A stretch of DNA of 9,050 bases from a candidate division WOR-3 bacterium (GTDB lineage Bacteria; Hydrothermota; UBA3072), in the NCBI GenBank assembly GCA_039804165.1, contig JBDRZZ010000038.1, positions 1 to 9,050 of the forward strand, written 5' to 3'. The notes under the pieces are model-generated. The model was given only the letters and a program-made list of their open reading frames with translations. It searched no databases and was not told where the DNA came from. This document shows, in pieces, positions 1 through 5,154 of this stretch. The first letter of the stretch is position 1. The number at the start of each line of letters is the position of its first letter. Position numbers and translations under genes: made by a program.

Positions 1-69
1 ATTGACCATCTTTCTCCTCTAAAAAGAAGAATAATAAGAAACAGGCTGAAAAAACTCCTTCAGAAATAA
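1..69 (+). CDS. def: Peptide deformylase, C-terminal end only
   Basis: This is the last 22 codons and TAA stop of a gene that begins before the window. The frame reads ...DHLSPLKRR... followed by a basic tail ending KKLLQK. This matches the conserved C-terminal helix of bacterial peptide deformylase, where a D-x-LSPLKR-type motif precedes a Lys/Arg-rich end. The enzyme removes the formyl group from the N-terminal Met of new proteins, so it reverses the outcome of the reaction started by the next gene. The catalytic HExxH motif lies outside the window and cannot be checked. The stop codon shares one base with the start of fmt (TAATG at 67-71), a typical def-fmt arrangement. The call rests on a short tail plus gene order. 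Confidence 0.86.
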   Translation: MDHLSPLKRRIIRNRLKKLLQK

Positions 70-1031
70 TGGACATAATCTTTTTTGGTTCTGATGAGAT
101 CTCTATTAATCCATTTGTTTCTTTAATTGAAAGCGGTCAAAATGTGAAAGCCCTTATTACTTCTCCTGATAAGCCAAAGGGAAGGGGTCTTGAGCCTTCA
201 CCTCCAGAGATAAAAAAAATTGCTATAAAATACGGAATATCAGTTTTACAGCCTGATAGATTGAAAGAGAATCAAGAGATATTTGAAAAATTGAAGGAAT
301 TGGAGCCTCAGCTTGGAGTTGTAGTTGCTTATGGGAAAATTATACCACAGGAAATAATTGAAATTCCAAAATTAGGGATAATAAATCTTCATTTCTCCCT
401 CCTTCCAAAATTGAGGGGAGCAGCTCCAATCAACTGGGCAATAATAAATGGAGAGCAAAAGACAGGGGTAACAGTATTTTTTATAAATGAAAAAATGGAT
501 GAAGGAGATATTATTCTTCAAAAGGAGATAGAGATCGGAGAAAGGGAGAGGGTTGATAAACTTAGAGAAAGAATGATACCCATAGGAACATCCCTGCTTT
601 TATCAGCTATAGATTCCATTGAGAAAGGAGATTTTAAGAGAATCCCTCAAAATCATGCCCTTGCTACATACGCTCCAAAGATAAAAAAAGAAGATGGTTT
701 GATTGATTGGTCTAAAACAGCTGAAGAGATTGATAGGCTTGTAAGAGGGCTTTTTGGCTGGCCTGGGACTTTTACTTACTGGAATGGGAAAATGCTAAAA
801 GTAATTGAGACTCTGCCCCTTGAAGAAAAATTTGATTTTAAGAAACCAGGGGAGATTGTTGAAATAAGAAAGGAAGGAATTATAGTTGCATGCGGTAATA
901 ACTCTGCAATATTAATTAAAACTCTTCAGTTAGAAGGGAAGAAAGTTATGCCAGCCTATGACTTTTCTCTTGGAGCGAAAATTAAAAAGGGAGATATTTT
1001 TGGAGGAAAAGAAGAAAAAATTAATTTGTGA
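69..1031 (+). CDS. fmt: Methionyl-tRNA formyltransferase
   Basis: A cytoplasmic enzyme that transfers a formyl group from 10-formyltetrahydrofolate to Met-tRNAfMet for translation initiation. The 320 residues are close to the family norm of about 310-315. The N-terminal Rossmann-type domain has the catalytic triad at the numbering known for E. coli Fmt: Asn106 and His108 in NLHFSLLPKLRGAAPI and Asp144 in MDEGDI. The KPKGRG loop near residues 35-40 matches the tRNA-contacting loop of the family. The usual GTPEFA near the N-terminus reads GSDEIS here, a mild variation. The C-terminal OB-fold domain covers about residues 205-310, with YAPKI, DW and GWPGTF hallmarks. The start is set by the TAATG overlap with def, so the two genes are translationally coupled. 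No clear hairpin terminator follows it. Confidence 0.97.
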   Translation: MDIIFFGSDEISINPFVSLIESGQNVKALITSPDKPKGRGLEPSPPEIKKIAIKYGISVLQPDRLKENQEIFEKLKELEPQLGVVVAYGKIIPQEIIEIPKLGIINLHFSLLPKLRGAAPINWAIINGEQKTGVTVFFINEKMDEGDIILQKEIEIGERERVDKLRERMIPIGTSLLLSAIDSIEKGDFKRIPQNHALATYAPKIKKEDGLIDWSKTAEEIDRLVRGLFGWPGTFTYWNGKMLKVIETLPLEEKFDFKKPGEIVEIRKEGIIVACGNNSAILIKTLQLEGKKVMPAYDFSLGAKIKKGDIFGGKEEKINL

Positions 1032-1490
1032 CTATTCAATCTAAGAAAAAGGATATGCAATAATATATGGAACCTTTCCAGGCTAGTAGGTAAAGATTTA
1101 ATCTATTCATATTTTGGGGAATGATGGGATGCATATCAAAGGGGCTGATGGTAGATTGGATAGAGGTAAAGGGGAAGAGGTATGGGATGAAGATTCTACC
1201 TGCGATATTAGAGAGTTTGTAAGGGAAGAGAAATGATAAAACCTTGTTCTATTTGCGATTTGTTATAGAGAAATTATAAGGGAAGACCTCCATAGTGAAC
1301 TCAAAAAAACAAAAAATTGACCAAAACCCTCATCTATACATAATTTTCAAAAATTAAGGTGTCAAAGTTGAGTTTAAGACTTCCTAATAGCTTCCAATAA
1401 TCCTTAAAAAGATTGAGCCTCACATAAACAATTAACCATATCTTTTTTTGGTGCGAAGAGAAGGGGTTCAAAATAAATATATTCTTTAAT
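1032..1490. other. Gene-poor gap between fmt and the peptide operon
   Basis: No convincing gene is seen here on either strand. Three very short plus-strand frames overlap one another: 1121-1222 (33 codons, containing VKGKRYGMKILPAIL), 1129-1236 (35 codons, acidic, ending REFVREEK) and 1233-1268 (11 codons, containing PCSICD). None has a well-placed ribosome binding site apart from vague GGGGAATG/GATGGG runs. An imperfect long-range inverted repeat pairs 1281-1285 and 1296-1304 with 1368-1376 and 1380-1384. The stretch looks like eroded sequence or the boundary of an inserted block. It separates a housekeeping pair from an accessory operon. Confidence 0.55.
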
Positions 1491-1491
1491 A

Positions 1492-1527
1492 ATCAAATTT
1501 TGACATAAAAATATCAAATTTTGACAT
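1492..1527. promoter_or_regulatory. Tandem palindromic operator, two copies 21 bp apart
   Basis: The 15-bp sequence ATCAAATTTTGACAT occurs exactly twice, at 1492-1506 and 1513-1527. Inside each copy is a perfect 11-bp palindrome, TCAAA-T-TTTGA, at 1493-1503 and 1514-1524. The centres are 21 bp apart, two turns of B-DNA, so proteins bound to both sites would sit on the same helix face. The second copy touches the first base of the candidate -35 box at 1527. A weaker relative, TCAAAGTTGA, lies at 1362-1371. The arrangement fits a dimeric transcription factor, either an activator next to -35 or a repressor. No regulator gene of an identifiable family is in the window. Confidence 0.6.
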
Positions 1528-1556
1528 TGACTGAGGGATTGGAGGTGGAATATATT
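1527..1556 (+). promoter_or_regulatory. Sigma70-like promoter of the peptide operon
   Basis: The candidate -35 box is TTGACT (1527-1532) and the -10 box is TATATT (1551-1556), separated by 18 bp. Transcription would start near 1562-1565 and leave a leader of about 30 nt before the precursor ATG at 1594. The 18-bp spacer is slightly long and the -10 is not the full consensus, so activation by a factor bound at the adjacent palindromes is plausible. TTGACA also occurs inside both upstream repeats (1500-1505 and 1521-1526), but neither has a good -10 at 16-18 bp. Confidence 0.5.
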
Positions 1557-1580
1557 TTAGTATGAATTTAAATTTTTAAG

Positions 1581-1588
1581 AGGAGGTG
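1581..1588 (+). promoter_or_regulatory. Strong ribosome binding site of the precursor gene
   Basis: AGGAGGTG lies five bases before the ATG at 1594 and is nearly a full complement of the 16S rRNA 3' end. It is among the best Shine-Dalgarno sequences in the window and much better than that of the downstream radical SAM gene. That fits a small peptide needed in excess over its modifying enzymes. It also fixes the start codon of this otherwise overlooked 55-codon gene. Confidence 0.8.
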
Positions 1589-1593
1589 TAAGG

Positions 1594-1761
1594 ATGTTTA
1601 TAGAGATGATTCCTTTATCAAGTACCTCTATTGACCCAGGGTTATTTGCAGAAGAAATGGCAGTGCCAGCCCTCCCTGCAGTCATTGTCGAAGCAATTAT
1701 TTACAGTGCTATAGGTGTGGTTATTTATGAAGCAGTAGAGATTGCGTTTGAGAAACTCTAA
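1594..1761 (+). CDS. Candidate RiPP precursor peptide, 55 residues
   Basis: A 55-codon ATG-to-TAA frame with a strong ribosome binding site and its own promoter region, placed directly before radical SAM and PqqD-like genes. I recognise no known precursor family. Residues 1-23 (MFIEMIPLSS..., then DPGLFAEEMA) are the likely leader. Residues 24-55 are hydrophobic, rich in Ile, Val and Ala, and end EIAFEKL. There is no Cys, which argues against sactipeptide or other thioether chemistry and against cysteine-derived azoles. Three related hexads occur: VIVEAI (30-35), IIYSAI (35-40) and VIYEAV (43-48). Pro25 and Pro28 in AVPALPA mark a possible leader/core boundary. The beta-branched residues could be substrates for C-methylation or epimerisation, and the two Tyr are other possible targets. 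An alternative is a small membrane-associated helix protein unrelated to modification. The coding call is firm on context; the RiPP role is inferred. Confidence 0.72.
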   Translation: MFIEMIPLSSTSIDPGLFAEEMAVPALPAVIVEAIIYSAIGVVIYEAVEIAFEKL

Positions 1762-1927
1762 AGTTCTAAACCTGTATGAGAGAAAATTATTTCAGAAGTA
1801 ACGAGGGAGAAGGAAGTATTTATTTTTAAACTTTTACAAGTTATTGAAAAAGTTATAGTTTTTTACTTAAAGAGAGGAAGAAGTAGTATTTTATGACGGC
1901 GGAAGTGATTTATTATAAGAGTGAAAA

Positions 1928-3379
1928 ATGAGGAAATGGATATTATTAATACAATTACATTCAACATCTTTGTTAAGCATTGGTAGTAAAGGAAGATATA
2001 AATTTCCCCCTTTAGGACTTCTTTGTATCTCTTCTATGTTGCGTTTACATGGATATGTAGTTCGGATAATAGATTTATTATCTTTTGGAAAAAATACTTC
2101 TTATCTTTTAAAAAGAATTAGAGACTTAAAAGAGAAACACAAGATAGATCCTCTAATATCAGGATTTACAGTTTTTACTGAAAATGTTAATGATGCAATA
2201 ATTACTTCCATTGAACTGAAGAAAATATTTCCTAAAACTCTTATAGTATTTGGTGGAGCTCATGCAAAAGCAGCATATGAAGAACTACTTCAAAATGGAG
2301 CGGCTGATATTGTAAGCTTGGTAGAAGGAGAGGGACACATTTTAGAAATAGCAAAATATGCTGAAGGGTTAATCTCATTAGATGAAATAAGGGGAATCGC
2401 TTACTTAAAAGACGGACACATAGAAGTAAATGACAGATTTTTCTTGCACGATTTGGATCTACTTCCCTTGCCAGATTTTTTGAATGTGAAATATTCAAAT
2501 TACAGACAGGTAGGCATTCTGGTCACATCTCGCGGGTGTCCTGGTAGATGTATATTTTGTGCATCAAGACAATTTTCGGGCAGTAAGTATAGAGCATCCA
2601 GTGCAAAAAGAGTTTTTGCGGAGATAATGTTTTTGTATCTTTATTTTAGAATAAAAGACTTTGGAATAATGGACGATACATTTACAGTGCTGAAGAAAAG
2701 AACAAAGGAATTCTGTATGCTCTTGAAAAGACACTTGAAAGAAAAAATAGGATATGCAATAAAAAGTAGGGTAGATTTGTTAAATGAAGAGACTCTTTCT
2801 TATTTAAGAGAGACTAACTGTAGTGCCATTCACATAGGGGTAGAGAGTGCTGATAATAAAGTCCTAAAAATAATGAAGAAAGGAATCACAATAGAAAAAA
2901 GTTTAGATATAATTGAAAAAATTGCAAGCTTTGGTATTGTGCCAGAGTGTTCTTTTATTATAGGTAATCCCGGCGATACTCCAGAGACAATATATAAAAC
3001 ATTATTCATGGTATATCTTCTCAATAAATATTTTATTCTTTATCCCCCCGCAGCAGTAGCAATTTGCACTCCTTATCCTGGCACTGAATTAGCTTTAAAT
3101 TATAAAAATTTTGAAATGAATATAATAGTTAAAGATTGGCGAAGATACGATTCTATACAACCTATATTTGAAACAAAAGATTTTTCAGCGGCCTTTATAA
3201 GAGAGACTATGTGGAACTTCAATCGTGATCCAAATTCTTTTATACAAAAAATTAAGAAAGAACATCCTTCACTGGAGGACTTTTATAACCGAATTGAAAA
3301 AAAGATTAAGAATGCCGCAGAAAAATATATGGAAGCTAGAAAGGAAGATGTTAAAAAATGTATTCCCTTGAATATCTAA
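1928..3379 (+). CDS. Cobalamin-binding-type radical SAM enzyme
   Basis: A 483-residue cytoplasmic enzyme with the architecture of B12-dependent radical SAM proteins. The N-terminal 150 residues resemble the B12-binding Rossmann fold: PPLGLL near 27-32, HGY at 41-43, then FGGAHA at 108-113 and VEGEGH at 132-137. The DxHxxG ligand motif of classical base-off B12 proteins is not evident, as is common in this group. The radical SAM core begins at TSRGCPGRCIFC, giving the CX3CX2C cluster ligands Cys204, Cys208 and Cys211. IMDDTF (247-252), IHIGVESADNKVLKIMKKGI (301-320) and IIGNPGDTPET (344-353) are typical barrel motifs. Family members perform C-methylations and other radical modifications, some on RiPPs. 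No SPASM domain is present. The ATG has only a weak AAGAG site and overlaps the stop of a 12-codon frame (ATGA). Its substrate is inferred to be the 55-residue peptide. Confidence 0.88.
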   Translation: MRKWILLIQLHSTSLLSIGSKGRYKFPPLGLLCISSMLRLHGYVVRIIDLLSFGKNTSYLLKRIRDLKEKHKIDPLISGFTVFTENVNDAIITSIELKKIFPKTLIVFGGAHAKAAYEELLQNGAADIVSLVEGEGHILEIAKYAEGLISLDEIRGIAYLKDGHIEVNDRFFLHDLDLLPLPDFLNVKYSNYRQVGILVTSRGCPGRCIFCASRQFSGSKYRASSAKRVFAEIMFLYLYFRIKDFGIMDDTFTVLKKRTKEFCMLLKRHLKEKIGYAIKSRVDLLNEETLSYLRETNCSAIHIGVESADNKVLKIMKKGITIEKSLDIIEKIASFGIVPECSFIIGNPGDTPETIYKTLFMVYLLNKYFILYPPAAVAICTPYPGTELALNYKNFEMNIIVKDWRRYDSIQPIFETKDFSAAFIRETMWNFNRDPNSFIQKIKKEHPSLEDFYNRIEKKIKNAAEKYMEARKEDVKKCIPLNI

Positions 3380-4674
3380 AATTAAAAAGCCATATACATG
3401 CAAAAAACTTAAAGAATGGAGAGCTTCTTCTTTTAGACACTAAAACAGGGATATGGTTAAAAACATCTTTTTCTTTTAAAAAGCTATATAATATAATAAA
3501 AGAAGGAACTACAATGAACGAAGTTAAAAAAGTAATAACAACCTTATATCCAGGAAGAGAAAATGAGGCAGAAATTTGTCTCGATTCTTTAAGAATCAAT
3601 GGATTCTTAGAAGGTTTTGAATCGACTATTCTTCAACCTTTAAATGAGATAAGGCCTATTCGAATTATTTGTGATTTTTCAGCAAACAAAAAATTACTAA
3701 GAGAGTTTTTACTAAAAAATTTTGAAAATATTCCAATAGAATTAGTATACGAGTATAATAATCACATAAATAAAGATAAGATTAAGGTAGACTATCCTAA
3801 TGTTTATCCTTCTAACATAGAGCTTGTTTTTAGAGTGGATTGGAACATGCTGAGAAAAGAAACTATAGATGAATTTGATAATAATATTTCGAATATTTCA
3901 ACTATTCAAATAAATTTCAATGATTTTGAAAGCGACCAAGATAAAATAAATGAAAAAAGGAGACTTATAGAGTTTATAATAAAAGAAAAAAAAGTTGAAC
4001 TTAGATATGCGATAGCTGCCTTTTATAAGAAACGAAAAAAGGAGAAGGATCTTACTTTGCCTCTTATTCTCATGCCTCATGTTTCTTATTATTTCACTGG
4101 TGAAGAAATTTTTCATTTCCATAATGGAAAAGATCGATATAAGTATTTTATTTTTTGGGTTAAAACAATGAATAAATTTTACCAACTTTTCAGTATGGGA
4201 GCAAAAGCCCTTGTAAAATTTTCAAGTGGGAACCTCCTTCCAATGATTGTTTTCTCTCGTATCTTAAAAGATTCATGTGGAGCTGGTATAACAAACTTTT
4301 ATATTGATAAGAATGGAAATATCTATCCATGTAAATATTTAGATAAATTTCCTATGGGGAATATTAACTCTTCATCTCTTATTTTCTTTAATAAATATTC
4401 TTATACAAGATATCCTACCTGCAACGAGTGCCCTTTACTTAGAGTATGTAGCAGATTATGTTTAGCACTACATCAAGAAGGATTTTCAAAAATCTGTAAA
4501 TTTTATAAGGGTTTTTTAATCGCATACATATCAGCAATTCCAATAAAAGCTATAAAAGAGTTATCACGCATTGAGGGAAAATCAAATGATTCAGAGTTTA
4601 AAAGTTTCTCTAAAGCAAAAGAAGAAGTCAAAAGATTTAATAGAAGGTGTCTATGTCCAATAGGAACATTTTAA
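3358..4674 (+). CDS. PqqD-like/SPASM fusion with cysteine-less radical SAM core
   Basis: The 438 residues appear to form three parts. Residues 10-90 resemble PqqD and the RiPP recognition element (HIHAKNLKNGELLLLDTKTG, then a helical region ending NGFLEG). Residues about 98-300 read like a worn radical SAM barrel: PIRIICDFS stands where the first strand and CX3CX2C loop belong, but no cluster cysteines or GGE motif follow. Residues 155-222 (VDWNMLRKETIDEF, IQINFNDFESDQDKI) still resemble the later TNG and SLDG strands. Residues 307-380 are a complete SPASM motif: Cys307-X12-Gly-X4-Cys325, Cys355-X2-Cys358-X5-Cys364-X3-Cys368, then Cys380. This would bind two auxiliary iron-sulfur clusters. 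The tail adds CLC at 431-433. It should not cleave SAM itself; a scaffold, electron-transfer or peptide-presenting role is inferred. It starts inside the preceding gene (22-nt overlap) with AAGGAAG ten bases upstream. Confidence 0.8.
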   Translation: MYSLEYLKLKSHIHAKNLKNGELLLLDTKTGIWLKTSFSFKKLYNIIKEGTTMNEVKKVITTLYPGRENEAEICLDSLRINGFLEGFESTILQPLNEIRPIRIICDFSANKKLLREFLLKNFENIPIELVYEYNNHINKDKIKVDYPNVYPSNIELVFRVDWNMLRKETIDEFDNNISNISTIQINFNDFESDQDKINEKRRLIEFIIKEKKVELRYAIAAFYKKRKKEKDLTLPLILMPHVSYYFTGEEIFHFHNGKDRYKYFIFWVKTMNKFYQLFSMGAKALVKFSSGNLLPMIVFSRILKDSCGAGITNFYIDKNGNIYPCKYLDKFPMGNINSSSLIFFNKYSYTRYPTCNECPLLRVCSRLCLALHQEGFSKICKFYKGFLIAYISAIPIKAIKELSRIEGKSNDSEFKSFSKAKEEVKRFNRRCLCPIGTF

Positions 4675-4952
4675 CAATTTCTCCCCTTGCCCTAACATGG
4701 TATGAAGATAACGAAGGAGTAGTTATTGTAGAAAATTATTATAATAAAAGAAAAGTCTTTTTGGATGAGCAGGAACTTTCAACATTATGGAAAATTATAA
4801 TTGAAAATTCTGATTACCAAAAAATAGAGGAAAATTTTTGCTCCTTATGGAGCAGAGAAGACTTTAAGCGTTGCTTGAATTTATTAAAAAGAGCCGGTAT
4901 TATAAAAATTAATTTTACGAAGGAGGGCTCAAATGAAGGGGCAAAGTCTTGA
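4653..4952 (+). CDS. Stand-alone PqqD-like protein (probable RRE)
   Basis: A 99-residue protein with the outline of PqqD/RiPP recognition element winged helices: a beta-rich start (residues 5-37, SPLALTWYEDNEGVVIVEN), a helical middle with ELSTLWKIII (41-50), and a final helix-turn LNLLKRAGIIKI (75-86). Such proteins bind RiPP leader peptides and deliver them to modifying enzymes. The ATG at 4653 is preferred over a GTG two codons upstream because AGAAGG (4642-4647) lies five bases before the ATG. It overlaps the SPASM fusion gene by 22 nt. It is the second PqqD-like module in the operon, so one may serve the cobalamin-type enzyme and the other the SPASM pseudoenzyme. Similarity is by overall pattern, not a diagnostic motif. 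A small winged-helix DNA-binding protein is a possible alternative. Confidence 0.6.
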   Translation: MSNRNILTISPLALTWYEDNEGVVIVENYYNKRKVFLDEQELSTLWKIIIENSDYQKIEENFCSLWSREDFKRCLNLLKRAGIIKINFTKEGSNEGAKS

Positions 4953-5145
4953 TAAAGCTAAAAAAGGAGACTATATATTATTGACCACCAAGTCTAACCT
5001 TACCTTTGCAGGAACAATAGAAAGGGTAGAAGAGAAAGAGAGGGAGCGACTAATAGTATTCCAACCCTCAAAAGATTCGCCATTATGGATAATAGTAGAA
5101 GAAAGTTTTATCCAGAAATTGAAAGTATTAATATCGTCAGAATAA
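4933..5145 (+). CDS. Small beta-rich protein, possibly SH3/Sm-like barrel
   Basis: I do not recognise this 70-residue protein. After a short basic start it is mostly predicted strand: GDYILLTTKSNLTFAGTIER (12-31), RLIVFQP (39-45), LWIIVEES (51-58) and KLKVLI (62-67). The strand-turn-Gly pattern (TFAGTIERVEEKE) resembles small Sm-like or SH3-like barrels. There is no signal peptide, membrane segment or Cys, so it is likely a soluble cytoplasmic protein. Its ribosome binding site is strong (AAGGAGGG at 4920-4927, five bases before ATG) and sits inside the end of the PqqD-like gene, a 20-nt overlap. The overlap and signal imply production coupled to, and perhaps above, the modification enzymes. 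It could be an accessory chaperone, a peptide binder or an immunity factor; none of these is shown by the sequence. Confidence 0.7.
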   Translation: MKGQSLDKAKKGDYILLTTKSNLTFAGTIERVEEKERERLIVFQPSKDSPLWIIVEESFIQKLKVLISSE

Positions 5146-5154
5146 AAAGGAAAG

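Noticed and set aside
1121-1236. Overlapping 33- and 35-codon frames after fmt as real small genes
   Set aside because: They overlap in different frames, lack well-spaced ribosome sites and resemble nothing I recognise; comparative data would be needed to favour either.
1500-1526. TTGACA hexamers inside the repeats as -35 boxes
   Set aside because: No acceptable -10 lies 16-18 bp downstream of either; TTGACT at 1527 with TATATT at 1551 fits better.
1829-1864. Weak hairpin (AACTTTT with AAAAGTT) followed by six T, a possible attenuator after the precursor gene
   Set aside because: The stem has seven pairs with only one G-C and a 12-nt loop, so it is too weak to call a terminator in AT-rich DNA, although partial termination after a RiPP precursor would make biological sense.
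2241-2498. Minus-strand open frame of 85 codons inside the radical SAM gene
   Set aside because: It is antisense to a well-supported gene, has low-complexity Leu/His-rich content, and shows no ribosome binding site or recognisable domain.
3898-4185. Minus-strand open frame of 95 codons inside the SPASM fusion
   Set aside because: It is Phe/Ile/Lys-rich, as expected from reading AT-rich coding DNA backwards, and the plus-strand gene is continuous and overlaps its neighbours properly.
4647-4652. GTG start two codons earlier for the stand-alone PqqD-like gene
   Set aside because: The GTG overlaps the AGAAGG ribosome site itself, while the ATG at 4653 has the proper five-base spacing.
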